40,454 bases of DNA from CAZXCG01 sp964639205 (GCA_964639205.1 CAZXCG010000013.1:1-40454), one strand, 5' to 3'; numbered from the stretch's first letter, positions 23,487 to 32,901 are shown. The notes: a model not told the origin generated them from the letters alone. A program made the numbers and translations.

Positions 23487-24785
23487 TTATAAATAATCGC
23501 GGGGGTCGGCATAAGAGCCGTTTACACGTATTTCAAAGTGAAGGTGTGTGCCGGTTACGTCGCCCGAAGCTCCCACGGCAGCGATGGTCTGACCCTTGCC
23601 GACCTCTTCGCCGGCGGAAACGTAAAGGGCGCTGCAATGGCCGTAAAGCGTCTGCATTCCGTTTCCGTGGTCGATGATAATATAATTGCCGTAACCGCTG
23701 TCGTCATATCCTGCCCAGGTAACAACTCCGCCGTCGGCGGCGACTATATCCTGACCGTAGCAGCCGCTTGAGGAAATATCGATTCCCTTGTGCAGCTTGC
23801 CCCAGCGCGTGCCGAACTCGCTTGTGACGGTCGAGGTGTACGGCAGAGGCCACGTAAACGTCCCGCTGCCTACGCCCTTATCGGGAATTTCTTTGGTACC
23901 GACGGTAATAATCTCGTCAATCGGCTCTTCGGTGACAACGGTTTTCGTTACCTTGCTTTCCAAAAGCTCGCCGTTTAAATACCTGCTGCGTACCGTTACC
24001 GTCTGCACACCGTTCCTGCCGCTTTGCGTAACGGCGGAATAGCCCTCGTATTTTTCGGGATTTTCATTATAAACCACAGCGTAGGGGATTTCCTCGGTTT
24101 TTTCTTCTTCTTCAACCAGCGCTACGTCCAGCAGCTTTTCCGCTTTTTCGGCAAGCTCGGAAACCGAACAGAGGGCGGAAGTCGGATATACGCCGGCGGA
24201 ATACTGAACGTCATTGATAATTTCGGCGTCCACCGCGTTTTTATTTTCTTCCTTGATATTTTCAATATAGCTGTCAAGCTCCGCGCTTATCGCCTGAAAA
24301 TTTCCGCTCGCCGCGCCAACAAAACCGCCGTCTATATAAAGTCCGACGGCGTCGCCCGCGAGAGAGCCGTCCATACGCACTATTTTACTGTATACGGAAA
24401 ACGCCGACGCGTCGCCGTCTTCCGCGCTTAATGAGGTAAGCTCGTAGGTCACCGGCTCCGCCGCGCTTTCGGCGGGAATGGCAAGCCGGCTGTTCAGCAG
24501 CTCGTAAGCCTTGGCGATGACAGCCTCGTTTTCCACGGTCGCCATATCTTCGCCGCCGTATTTAACGGCAAGCCCGTAATCGGAACCCGTAATGCAGTAA
24601 ACGGTCAGCGCAAGCGTCAGCACCGCCGCCGCCGGCGCAAGATAATTAAGAATAAGCTTCCTTTTTGAAAAGGAACGGGTTTTTATCTTAATAAATATTT
24701 TACGGATTTTTTCTGCCGATCGCCCTCCGACGCTTTTTGCCGCGCCGGCGGCAGCCGGCAAAATCCGCTTAAAATTAAAAGACAA
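23487..24785 (-). CDS. M23-family peptidoglycan endopeptidase with G5 domain
   Basis: A 432-residue membrane-anchored cell-wall hydrolase. A basic cytoplasmic stub leads to one membrane segment (about 44-66), an external helical region, a G5-like domain (about 245-305, YSAVTQSGRNGVQTVTVRSRYLNGE and TKEIPDKG) and a C-terminal LytM/M23 domain (about 315-432). Zinc and catalytic residues are visible: HKGIDIS, GYGNYIIIDHGNGMQTLYGH and THLHFEIR. It is related to spore and septum proteins of the SpoIIQ/LytM kind, but no specific partner is seen. The TTG start lies behind AGGAGAG, and it has its own promoter. Confidence 0.92.
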   Translation of the reverse strand: MSFNFKRILPAAAGAAKSVGGRSAEKIRKIFIKIKTRSFSKRKLILNYLAPAAAVLTLALTVYCITGSDYGLAVKYGGEDMATVENEAVIAKAYELLNSRLAIPAESAAEPVTYELTSLSAEDGDASAFSVYSKIVRMDGSLAGDAVGLYIDGGFVGAASGNFQAISAELDSYIENIKEENKNAVDAEIINDVQYSAGVYPTSALCSVSELAEKAEKLLDVALVEEEEKTEEIPYAVVYNENPEKYEGYSAVTQSGRNGVQTVTVRSRYLNGELLESKVTKTVVTEEPIDEIITVGTKEIPDKGVGSGTFTWPLPYTSTVTSEFGTRWGKLHKGIDISSSGCYGQDIVAADGGVVTWAGYDDSGYGNYIIIDHGNGMQTLYGHCSALYVSAGEEVGKGQTIAAVGASGDVTGTHLHFEIRVNGSYADPRDYL

Positions 24786-24838
24786 TTTGAAACTCTCCTG
24801 ACATATTTGCGATAACCGGTTACAAAAGTATTACTTTT

Positions 24839-24866
24839 ATTATACCAAAAGATTACGAAATTGCAA
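24839..24866 (-). promoter_or_regulatory. SigA-type promoter for the M23 peptidase
   Basis: Minus-strand TTGCAA (24861-24866), 16-base spacer, TATAAT (24839-24844), about 50 bases ahead of the TTG start. No clear terminator of luxS is visible between luxS and this promoter. Confidence 0.8.
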
Positions 24867-24944
24867 CCTTTTTGGCTCAATTTTGTAATATGCCCACAAA
24901 CCGTCGGGATTAAAATAATATTTTTTGTGCTTAAATTGCCAATA

Positions 24945-25397
24945 TTAATACGCTAAGTTATCAACTGTCTTGTTTTTCAACAAACTGTAATATTCTTTTA
25001 AGGCATTAACCGCTCCGTCAAAGTCCATTTCGCGCCAGTTGCCGCACTCAGCGGGGCTTTGACCCGGTATGGGACCCTTATGCAGGAAGCACTTGCGCAC
25101 AACCTCTTTAATAAGGGCGAGCGCGTCCTCTCTGCTCATATCGCGCACCAAAAAATAAAACCCGGTGCGGCACCCCATAGGGCCGAAATATATAACCTTG
25201 TCGGCGCAGGCGCTGTTTCTTGCGTAAGTAGCGAAAAGGTGTTCAATCGTGTGCATAACCGCACCGGACAAAAAGGGCGGCGTGTTGGGCTTTATAAAAC
25301 GCAGGTCGTAAGTGGTAACGTCGCCGTCAACGCGCGAAACATACACCCCCGGCCGCAGAGTGTTGTGGTCAACCTTAAAGCTTGCTATTTTTTCCAT
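24945..25397 (-). CDS. luxS: S-ribosylhomocysteine lyase
   Basis: Splits S-ribosylhomocysteine into homocysteine and the autoinducer-2 precursor DPD. The 150 residues have the metal-binding HTIEH (His49, Glu52, His53), ECGNW (Cys118) and the catalytic Cys76 in GPMGCRTGFYF, with normal family length. It lies 44 bases behind pyruvate kinase and probably shares its transcript, while the following M23 gene has its own promoter. No methyl-cycle gene (mtnN/pfs) is nearby. Confidence 0.96.
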   Translation of the reverse strand: MEKIASFKVDHNTLRPGVYVSRVDGDVTTYDLRFIKPNTPPFLSGAVMHTIEHLFATYARNSACADKVIYFGPMGCRTGFYFLVRDMSREDALALIKEVVRKCFLHKGPIPGQSPAECGNWREMDFDGAVNALKEYYSLLKNKTVDNLAY

Positions 25398-25441
25398 ATT
25401 CTTCTCTCCCTCGGTAAATTTAGCGGTAAATTTAAATAAAG

Positions 25442-26878
25442 CTATTTGAGGATACGGACGTTGAGCGTGTCCGTACCCGATGTGGGCACGGTTTTGTTTG
25501 AGGATATAACCACAACGGTGTCGCCCCTTTTGACCACTCCGGTATTAAGGGCGCGCTCCATAGCCTGCTCGGTTATTTCGTCGGTGTTGTGCTTTTCCTC
25601 GCCCTTTACGGCCGTTATGCCCCAGTTAAGGCAAAGCCTGCGCAGAACCCTGTCGTCGGTAACAACCGCTATTATGGGGCAGCCGGGGCGATAATGCGCC
25701 ATAGCTCTTGCCACCTTGCCGGTCGCGCTTTCGGCAATTATGGCTTTTGCTTTAAGCTCTTCGGCAACGGTTTTTGCCGCGCGGCATATGCTTTCGCGGA
25801 AAGAGGTCTTCTGCGGGCATTTCCGTATATACTCGTTAAGGGCGATATTTTCCTCGTTGCGCTCCGCCTCACGGCAAATATCGTTAAGCGCGCGCACGCT
25901 TTCAACCGGATATTTTCCGGCGGCGGATTCGCCGGAAAGCATTACGGCGCTGGTTCCGTCGTAGACGGCGTTGGCAACGTCGCTTATTTCGGCTCGTGTC
26001 GGGCGCGGTGAGGAAGTCATGCTCTCGAGCATTTGCGTGGCGGTAATTACGTATTTGCCCGCCGCGACGCACTTGCGGATAAGCGTTTTTTGAATTTCGG
26101 GGAGCTTAATAAACGGAATTTCAACGCCCATGTCGCCCCGGGCAACCATAATTCCGTCGGCAACCTCCAAAATCCGGTCAACGTCGTCGACGCCGCTCTG
26201 GCTTTCGATTTTCGCAATAATTTCAACGTCCTCAAAGCCGATGCTGTCTATATAATCGCGCAGCTTTATAACATCGTCGGCGTTCCTTACAAAAGAAGCG
26301 GCGACAAAGTCCGCGCCCTGATTAAGACCGAACTCGATATCCTCGCGGTCCTTGGAGCTCATATACGGCATATTGATGGTATAATCGGGAATATTTATGC
26401 TCTTGCGGTTTGAAAGCCTGCCCCCCTTTTGAACGGTGCATATTATCGCGTCCTCGGCAACGCATTTAACGGTCATGGATATTTTCCCGTCGTCAAGGAG
26501 CAGCTCGCGTCCTACGCTTTCGTCGTCGGATTTAAACAAATCTATAAGCTTTGGGTAGGAAATGCTCACCCCATACCTGTTGCCCACCTCGGTATCCTTA
26601 TAAAGGGCAAAATCCTGGCCGTTTTCGAGCTCGACGCAGCCGTGTTCAAAAGTGCCGATTCTTACCTCGGGTCCCTTTGTGTCAAGCAAAAGAGCGACGT
26701 TCTCTCCGCTTTCGGCTATTGCTTCTTTAACAAGGTCGAAGCGCTTTTTTTGCTCCTCGTATGTGCCGTGCGACATATTAAAGCGCGCGACGTTCATCCC
26801 CGCTTTAATCATATCAAGCAGTATCCGTTTGTCGTCGCAGGCAGGTCCCATTGTGCATACTATTTTGGTTTTTCTCAA
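25442..26878 (-). CDS. pyk: Pyruvate kinase
   Basis: Final glycolytic step, PEP plus ADP to pyruvate plus ATP. The 478 residues cover the standard N-, A- and C-domains: KIVCTMGPACDD, MNVARFNMSHG, LLLDTKGPEVR, IIAKIESQSGVDDVDRI, GIMVARGDMGVEIPF, TATQMLESMTSSPRPTRAE, DVANAVYDGTSAVMLSGESA. It lacks the extra C-terminal PEP-utiliser domain found in many Bacilli. The TTG start sits behind AAGGAG. It uses PEP, which enzyme I also consumes. Confidence 0.97.
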   Translation of the reverse strand: MRKTKIVCTMGPACDDKRILLDMIKAGMNVARFNMSHGTYEEQKKRFDLVKEAIAESGENVALLLDTKGPEVRIGTFEHGCVELENGQDFALYKDTEVGNRYGVSISYPKLIDLFKSDDESVGRELLLDDGKISMTVKCVAEDAIICTVQKGGRLSNRKSINIPDYTINMPYMSSKDREDIEFGLNQGADFVAASFVRNADDVIKLRDYIDSIGFEDVEIIAKIESQSGVDDVDRILEVADGIMVARGDMGVEIPFIKLPEIQKTLIRKCVAAGKYVITATQMLESMTSSPRPTRAEISDVANAVYDGTSAVMLSGESAAGKYPVESVRALNDICREAERNEENIALNEYIRKCPQKTSFRESICRAAKTVAEELKAKAIIAESATGKVARAMAHYRPGCPIIAVVTDDRVLRRLCLNWGITAVKGEEKHNTDEITEQAMERALNTGVVKRGDTVVVISSNKTVPTSGTDTLNVRILK

Positions 26879-26914
26879 TTTAATGACGCTCCTTTGGCGA
26901 AAAGTTTTTTTGAT

Positions 26915-26963
26915 TCGGGCGGGTTTTCCCCTCGCCGCCTTGAGGCTTAAGCATGCCGCCCGA
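26915..26963 (-). other. Structured leader of pyk
   Basis: In the leader of about 85 bases, TCGGGCGG and CCGCCCGA (26956-26963 and 26915-26922 on the plus strand) form a perfect 8-bp stem around some 33 bases, which themselves contain GCTTAAGCC and GGCGGCG. It begins almost at the transcription start. No known riboswitch is recognised. Confidence 0.35.
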
Positions 26964-26968
26964 GCTTT

Positions 26969-26997
26969 ATTTTACCACAGCGGAGTGATAAAATCAA
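26969..26997 (-). promoter_or_regulatory. SigA-type promoter for pyk-luxS
   Basis: Minus-strand TTGATT (26992-26997), 17-base spacer, TAAAAT (26969-26974). Confidence 0.72.
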
Positions 26998-27095
26998 CCG
27001 AACGCGCAAAGCATTACCCGAAGCATACCGCGGGCTTATTGCGGCCTTTATTCGCTTTCGTCCGCCTTTTGTTTAAAAAAATAAAATAAAGACGT

Positions 27096-27130
27096 TTAAA
27101 AACCGCCCCCTCGTTTAAGAGGAGGCGGTT
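27096..27130 (-). terminator. Terminator of the GH84 gene
   Basis: AACCGCCTCCTC and GAGGGGGCGGTT (27119-27130 and 27101-27112 on the plus strand) form a 12-base stem with one G-T pair, followed by TTTAAAC on the minus strand; 10 bases after the GH84 stop. Confidence 0.88.
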
Positions 27131-27140
27131 TCGGTGATTT

Positions 27141-30100
27141 TTAATTGCCGGTATTGGGAACTACTTCATACAGATAGAATTCGGTAGCGCTTATAAACAT
27201 ATTCTGCTGGCTGCCGTCGCCCTCTGTTGAAAGCGCGACAATCTTAATTCTGCGCGCGTCAACCTGAATAAATTCCGAGGCTTTAAGGGTCTGGTCGTTT
27301 GCCCATGTGCCGGAAGACGCAAGCTTCCAGTCGTCGCCGTCGGCGGTTGAGCTGTAATAGATTTCGTAATCTATAATGTTGCCGTTCGTCTGCGAATCCT
27401 GTCTCGGCAGATACTCAAGCTTGTTTACATAGTGGTTTGCGTCAAGCGTTATAATGTAATAATTGTCGTCGCCGTAAGCCGTATACCAGTCTGTGTGCCA
27501 TTTGGTGGAGGTGTTGTCGTCTAAGGCGTACTGAGCCTCCTCGCCGCTTTGGTATGAGCCCGCATAGCCGGTAAGCGTTGAAGAATCTATCTTCTGTTGG
27601 GTGCCGTCCATTACCAGCGCGTCAAGAGCGCTTTGCAGGGCTGCTACCGCTTCGTCGCACTCGCTCTGGTAGAGCGGATCCTTTGCGGCAACCGCCTGAG
27701 CCGCTTCAATCGCCGACTGAAGCGCGCTTAGGGAAGCTTCGGTGTAGAGAGCTTCATCGACGCTCTGAGCCTCGCTTATAAGGGCGTTGAGAGCGGTTGT
27801 GTCGGCAAGCTGAGTTTGCAGAGCCGCAATCGCCGCGTCAATAGCCGCGATCGCCGAGCTTATGTCCTCCTCGGTGGAAGCGTTGTAGAGCAGAACTCCT
27901 CTGCCCGCGAGCATTGCGTTTGCAAGGGCAGCATAGGACTGAGCGGTGTAATCTATTTCGCTCAGCTCTTCAGCCTGCGCAAGCTTTGCTTCAAGCGCGG
28001 ATTTATCCGTTCCGGAGGCTTCCTCGTCGGCGTAATAGATAAACATCTCGTGCAGCTCGGGAATAACGTCCGTCCACTCTATCTTGACGTCGAGGACGTT
28101 TTCAAAATCAAGATTCTCAAATTTGTTAAGAGAAGCGCTCAGAGTTCCTATTTCCTCCCACGATCCCTGAACGGCAAAGCCCGTTATAATTTCCGCGTAA
28201 TACTGAAGAATGCAGGTCGCGTCGCCCGAATCAACTCCGCTTCTGCCGTCAACGTCGGCGGCGGCAAGACCTTCGCCCTCAAGAGTGTTAATTTCGGCGT
28301 AATGCTGCAATACAAGCGTTGCGTCCTCGGCGTTTATTGCGCCGTCAAGGTTTACGTCGCCCGGGGTAACGTCGGACGTTCCGGTTCTTACGCTTACCTT
28401 AGCGTTTGAAAGCGTAAGCGGACTTTGAAGAACCGTAATTCCGGTAACATCGCCGCATTTTTCCGACAGATGATAAATCAGGCTTGAATTTGCTTTCTTG
28501 GGAACGTAGGTTGTGTTTACGTCGCTGTCAATAAGATTGCCGACAACCTTGCCCGAATAGAAAACGGGGTTCTGCACAAAGGTGGGGTCGGTTGTAGTGG
28601 CGCGCTCGGCGTTGTTGTTTATTTCAATTTCGCTGAACGCCGTCCATTTGTCGGCGGAGCCGGGGCCGGAGGTAAGCTCAAGCTTGATGTAGCGCGCTTC
28701 AGCGCCGCCTACCGCGTCGTTTTCGGCTACATAATATGAAACGTCGTGAGTGTAAATATCCGCCATTTCAACGTCTGTGCTGCCGTTGCCGAGGGTGATA
28801 ACGTCCGTCCAGCTTTCGCCGTCGGCCGAAATTGAAACGATACCGTTGCGCACAAAGTCGTTTTCGCCGTCGTACATTACAAATCTGAGGCTGTCAATCG
28901 CTACCGTCTGACCGAGGTCGTAGATAACGCGGTTGCCGCTTGCCTGACTGCTCTGGAACTCGGCTATTGTAGACAGGTCGCCGTCAAGGGCAAGGAGCGG
29001 GTCGCCGCCGCTTCCGAGGGTGTTTTCAACCACGCTGACGGCGCTTATTTCGTTTGAAGTCACGGTAAAGGAATTCAGCGCGGTAACCGTTACGTCCGCG
29101 TCCGTATTGTTTATAAGCCTTACATAGCGCGCGTCCGAGGGCTGCTGCGTCCACTCTACGCCGTTCATCGAATATTCAAGCGTCAGAGACTGAGCGCCGG
29201 CAGCATCAACCTCGGCTTCAACTCCGGCTTTGATTCTTGTAAGAGCAACGCCCACATACTGACCGGGAGCGAGCGTAAAGCCCTCCGGAAGAGCGGTAAG
29301 GCTTGCAGAGTCGGAGGTGTAGCTTACGGGAACAGCCGCAAGAGTGGGAACGTTTGTATAAGCGAAGGAAGCCGTGTTGACGGCGCTGATGTCGCTTGCT
29401 GAGGCGGTTTCAACCGTAAACTCGTAAATTTTCAGCCATTTGCCGGTAGCTGCGTTTGTGCGCAGACGGATGTAGCGCGCCTGTATCGGCGCGTCAAGCG
29501 TAAGCGCAAGACTGCTTGAGCTTACTCCGGTAATTTCGGTGTAGCTTGTGCCGTCGGCGGAATATTCAAGCACGCCGTCGCTGATGTTGTCGGAGCTGTC
29601 CTGAATAATGTTGATGCCCGATATGCTGAAAACATCGCCGAGATCAACGCCGATGTATCCGTTGGCGGAAAGCGAATTGCCCGTGGTATGATACCAGCAG
29701 AACGTCGAGCTGTCGCCGTCGGTGATGTTGTCCTCGCTTCCGGAGTAAACGCTGTTATAGTCGCCGTCGGATTTAATTACGGAGTAGCTTAAAGGAACCT
29801 CGGCGTCGGGGTTTATTACCTGCAAAGCGTCGCTCGAAAGCGCCGAGGCAAGAGTCTGCGTAAAGGGGATAAGCCTTTTTGCGCCCGCCTGAGCGGTTGT
29901 TGTGGTTGTGTAAACGGTGGTGCCGCTTACGCTGCTGAGTATTTCAACCTCGCAGTTCTGCGAAGCGGAGTAATTTGCCGCGGCAAGCGAATAATAGCCC
30001 CAGGTGTCGTTGTCGTTGCCGTCCTCGATTGCAACGGCGCAGAGAATGTAATTCTTGGCTGCGGTTGCAAGGTAACGCAGCGAATCCGTCCACGGCTGAA

Positions 30101-31706
30101 GCTGGTCGCGCAGGGCGGTTACGCTCGCGTTTGCTTCAAATTCGTTGCATGCGTTTATGATTTCGTCAAATTCGGCGACAAGCTGCTCGCCCGTCTCCTT
30201 AACGGAAGCGCCCGAGCTGAGCGCGGTTGTAAATTCGTTTAACAGAGGAGCTATTTCCTCGGATTCCGTCAGAACCTCGCCGTGATTGTTCGGCGACGGA
30301 TCCGACAGGTGCTTTGCCATAGTATGGAGCGCCTCGGCGGCTTCCGGCTCAACATACTTGAAGCTTGCCTCCCAGCTTGCGTCGGCGTCCCACGCGGAGC
30401 GGTTCCAGGTGTAGTCGGCAACCGCAAACAAAGCTACCTTCGACGGCTCCGCCTGCTGCATCGGGTTGGAGATAATGCCGGTAAATCCGGTTACTCCATC
30501 TTCAAGCAGCTCGCCGCGTCCGAGAAGAACCCTGCTGCTGTTAATGTCGTTGCAGGGCCAGTTTATCCACATAAGAGCCTCTCTGCCGGTAAGCGCGGTG
30601 AAGCGGTCGAACGCCGACTGCTCGGCTGCGGCGCAGACAGAGTTGCCCGTCCAGAAAATCTGTACGTTTTCGGGCATTCCGTCCATAAGAGTGTCGAAAT
30701 AGTCCGAGGTTCCGTTAGAATTGATTGTAGTCCAGCTGTAATTGTAGGAGGATGGGCAGAAAAGCAAATCGTAGCAGTCGCCCTTTTCCTCGCACCAAGC
30801 GGACATATCGATGCAAAGTTGGCGCTGAACCGTTGTGCTGGAGCTTGCGTCGTCGGCAAGGATTCCGAACTGGCGCACGCCTATGCTGTAAAGCTGTTCA
30901 AACTTTGCTTTAACAACGGCAAGTCTTTCATCGTAATTTGACGCGGTAATGGCGTTGTACATAAACGGATGAATAGTCCAGATAAAGCGGCACTTTGAAT
31001 TTATGCCGGCTTCAACCATAGCTTTCATCTCTTCAAGTCTTTCCTCGGGATAAAGCGTCGTCCACATAGAGCTGTGGTAGGGGTCGTCCTTCGGAGCAAA
31101 AACATAGGAATTAAGCTTAATGTCGCCGCCCCATGTCATAAGGGAAATTCTGTCTTCGTCCGACCACGGAATACCGTAATATCCCTCAATGAAGCCGCGG
31201 AACTGAGCGTCGGAGTAGTCGTCTATTCTCAAGGTGCGCAGACTGTCTCCGCACTGATTGAGAATCAGCTTCAAGGTAACAACGCCGTAAAAGGCGGCGT
31301 CGGTATCCTTGCCGACAATGCTTATGCTGTTATCCTCGATTGTGAGTATGTAGGAATCCGTGTTGTCAAAAAAGCCGTCGCTTTCCGCCTGCGGCAAGCC
31401 GGAGATCGCGTCTCCGTCCACGGCGACAGTCACGGTAAACGCGGACGTGTCGGAAACCGAAATGCCGTTGTCCGAAAGCACCGTATTAACCTTCAGCACC
31501 GTAGCTTCGTCCAAAGCGTCGCTGAGCACAAGGCTCACGCTTTCCGGTACGTCAACGGATCCGCCGGTGTACTCAACCGACTGCGGGATCGGGTAAATTT
31601 CGTACTCTGCGTCTTCTTCCGCTGCTGCGGCGGTAAACGCCGGCATTGCCGTGGTTGTAAACAGAAGCGCGGCACAGAGGAGGAAGCTTAAAAGCCTTTT
31701 TTTCAT
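27141..31706 (-). CDS. Secreted GH84 beta-N-acetylglucosaminidase with CBM32, dockerin and FIVAR domains
   Basis: A 1521-residue extracellular glycosidase. Order: signal peptide (1-29); GH84 N-terminal domain (35-165); GH84 catalytic barrel (about 166-460) beginning FRGFIEGYYGIPWS, with the catalytic aspartate pair Asp285/Asp286 in GILADDA; a helical region; F5/8C (CBM32)-type modules at about 650-780 and 900-1040; a type I dockerin (1116-1175) with two calcium-loop repeats (DVNLDGAINAEDA, DVDGRSGVDSGDA); a short beta region; two FIVAR-like helical repeats (1232-1366); and a last CBM32-type module (1374-1515). There is no LPXTG anchor. The family removes terminal GlcNAc from mucin-type or other glycans. 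GlcNAc may enter by the NagE-like PTS. SD GAGGTG. Confidence 0.93.
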   Translation of the reverse strand: MKKRLLSFLLCAALLFTTTAMPAFTAAAAEEDAEYEIYPIPQSVEYTGGSVDVPESVSLVLSDALDEATVLKVNTVLSDNGISVSDTSAFTVTVAVDGDAISGLPQAESDGFFDNTDSYILTIEDNSISIVGKDTDAAFYGVVTLKLILNQCGDSLRTLRIDDYSDAQFRGFIEGYYGIPWSDEDRISLMTWGGDIKLNSYVFAPKDDPYHSSMWTTLYPEERLEEMKAMVEAGINSKCRFIWTIHPFMYNAITASNYDERLAVVKAKFEQLYSIGVRQFGILADDASSSTTVQRQLCIDMSAWCEEKGDCYDLLFCPSSYNYSWTTINSNGTSDYFDTLMDGMPENVQIFWTGNSVCAAAEQSAFDRFTALTGREALMWINWPCNDINSSRVLLGRGELLEDGVTGFTGIISNPMQQAEPSKVALFAVADYTWNRSAWDADASWEASFKYVEPEAAEALHTMAKHLSDPSPNNHGEVLTESEEIAPLLNEFTTALSSGASVKETGEQLVAEFDEIINACNEFEANASVTALRDQLQPWTDSLRYLATAAKNYILCAVAIEDGNDNDTWGYYSLAAANYSASQNCEVEILSSVSGTTVYTTTTTAQAGAKRLIPFTQTLASALSSDALQVINPDAEVPLSYSVIKSDGDYNSVYSGSEDNITDGDSSTFCWYHTTGNSLSANGYIGVDLGDVFSISGINIIQDSSDNISDGVLEYSADGTSYTEITGVSSSSLALTLDAPIQARYIRLRTNAATGKWLKIYEFTVETASASDISAVNTASFAYTNVPTLAAVPVSYTSDSASLTALPEGFTLAPGQYVGVALTRIKAGVEAEVDAAGAQSLTLEYSMNGVEWTQQPSDARYVRLINNTDADVTVTALNSFTVTSNEISAVSVVENTLGSGGDPLLALDGDLSTIAEFQSSQASGNRVIYDLGQTVAIDSLRFVMYDGENDFVRNGIVSISADGESWTDVITLGNGSTDVEMADIYTHDVSYYVAENDAVGGAEARYIKLELTSGPGSADKWTAFSEIEINNNAERATTTDPTFVQNPVFYSGKVVGNLIDSDVNTTYVPKKANSSLIYHLSEKCGDVTGITVLQSPLTLSNAKVSVRTGTSDVTPGDVNLDGAINAEDATLVLQHYAEINTLEGEGLAAADVDGRSGVDSGDATCILQYYAEIITGFAVQGSWEEIGTLSASLNKFENLDFENVLDVKIEWTDVIPELHEMFIYYADEEASGTDKSALEAKLAQAEELSEIDYTAQSYAALANAMLAGRGVLLYNASTEEDISSAIAAIDAAIAALQTQLADTTALNALISEAQSVDEALYTEASLSALQSAIEAAQAVAAKDPLYQSECDEAVAALQSALDALVMDGTQQKIDSSTLTGYAGSYQSGEEAQYALDDNTSTKWHTDWYTAYGDDNYYIITLDANHYVNKLEYLPRQDSQTNGNIIDYEIYYSSTADGDDWKLASSGTWANDQTLKASEFIQVDARRIKIVALSTEGDGSQQNMFISATEFYLYEVVPNTGN

Positions 31707-31761
31707 TTTAACACCTCGTTTGTTTTTTTATCCGCCGAAAACGGCGTTTTGATTCATATAT

Positions 31762-31791
31762 ATTATACACAGTTTCGCACCGGATTGTAAA
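31762..31791 (-). promoter_or_regulatory. SigA-type promoter for the GH84 gene
   Basis: Minus-strand TTTACA (31786-31791), 18-base spacer, TATAAT (31762-31767), about 55 bases before the start. Confidence 0.72.
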
Positions 31792-31833
31792 GCTTTTTTG
31801 TAATTTTACCCGCAGGTTTTTTATTTATTTTTT

Positions 31834-31933
31834 NNNNNNNNNNNNNNNNNNNNNNNNNNNNNNNNNNNNNNNNNNNNNNNNNNNNNNNNNNNNNNNNNNN
31901 NNNNNNNNNNNNNNNNNNNNNNNNNNNNNNNNN
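31834..31933. other. Assembly gap (100 N) in T-rich DNA
   Basis: Flanked by TTTATTTATTTTT on the left and TTTTTTGCTTTG on the right; low complexity is the likely cause. No gene is interrupted. Confidence 0.95.
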
Positions 31934-31966
31934 TTTTTTGCTTTGTTTTTTACTTTGTTTTTGCTT

Positions 31967-32650
31967 TTATTTGTTTTGCGCGGGCAAAGCTTCCTTTTCG
32001 TTTTCCCGAATCAGGTCTATAACCTGCCCGAGGTCATCGCAGCAGGCGAAAAGCAGCTTTCGGGTGTTTTCGTCGGGCTTGTCCAAATCGGGCACCATAA
32101 CCGCCTTGCAGCCGGCGGCAAACGCCGCCTTAATTCCCGTGGGGGAATCCTCGAGCGCCATGCAGCTTTGCGGCGCAAGCCCGAGCTTTTTTGCGGCGAG
32201 CAGATAAATATCCGGCTCCGGCTTGCTGTGCTCCACCATAGGTCCGCAGGCGCAGGCGTCAAAATATTCAAACACGCCGACCGAGCCGAGCTGCTCCCTG
32301 GAGCGTTCGTAGTTGCTCGAGGTAGCAAGCGCGATTTTGCGTCCGCTTTTTTTAAGATACTCCAAAAGCTCGCGCGCGCCCTTTTTAAGCTCTACGCCGT
32401 TTTCTTTTATATATTTTTCCATAAGCTCGACTCGTCTGTCGTGAACGGGCTTATATTTAAACAGCTCCCCGAAAATCGCCGTCAGCTTTGCCGTGGTCTC
32501 GCGCCTGCCGAGACTGCGAATGCTCAGCGCGTGCTCCGCGGTCATATTGCAGCCGTTTTCCGCCGCCGCCTCCCGCCAAAAACGCGTGTAAAGCTTTTCC
32601 GTGTCGAGCAAAAGCCCGTCCATATCAAATATGACGCCTTTAATTTCCAT
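31967..32650 (-). CDS. HAD-superfamily phosphatase (beta-phosphoglucomutase-like)
   Basis: A 227-residue HAD hydrolase of subclass I. Motif I FDMDGLLLDT gives nucleophile Asp9 and acid/base Asp11; motif II is ATSSN; motif III includes Lys in HSKPEPD; motif IV is LEDSPTG. The helical cap follows motif I. The substrate cannot be read from sequence; relatives act on sugar phosphates, nucleotides or phosphoglycolate. It has its own promoter and is a single-gene unit pointing away from the SGNH genes. Confidence 0.9.
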   Translation of the reverse strand: MEIKGVIFDMDGLLLDTEKLYTRFWREAAAENGCNMTAEHALSIRSLGRRETTAKLTAIFGELFKYKPVHDRRVELMEKYIKENGVELKKGARELLEYLKKSGRKIALATSSNYERSREQLGSVGVFEYFDACACGPMVEHSKPEPDIYLLAAKKLGLAPQSCMALEDSPTGIKAAFAAGCKAVMVPDLDKPDENTRKLLFACCDDLGQVIDLIRENEKEALPAQNK

Positions 32651-32757
32651 ATTTTTACCTCCGGCTTTTCGTTCCTTTTTTGATCTGCTCCGCCCGGAGC
32701 GCGCCCGGTCGGGAAGTGCGGTTTAAAAAAATCGGCGTTCCGGCGGGCGTTTTCCAA

Positions 32758-32786
32758 ATCATACCATAAAGCCGCCCCGTTTACAA
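32758..32786 (-). promoter_or_regulatory. SigA-type promoter for the HAD gene
   Basis: Minus-strand TTGTAA (32781-32786), 17-base spacer ending TGG, TATGAT (32758-32763). It lies in the 354-base divergent region 32651-33004, whose only other recognisable element is the plus-strand -10 at 32896. Confidence 0.72.
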
Positions 32787-32892
32787 CCGCAAAATTCCTT
32801 TCGTTTCCGCCTTTTACTCTTTTTAAGGATAAATTTTAAAGAAATAATTATTGTAAATTTGTCGGTAAACTATAGAAAAACCTCAGACTTTG

Positions 32893-32901
32893 TGGTATAC
32901 T
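32893..32901 (+). promoter_or_regulatory. Extended -10 promoter for the first SGNH gene
   Basis: TGGTATACT: TATACT (32896-32901) with an upstream TG, but no convincing -35. About 100 bases before the gene. Confidence 0.45.

Noticed and set aside
31834..31933. Missing gene in the 31834 gap
   Set aside because: Both flanks are intergenic T-rich sequence and no truncated ORF touches the gap.
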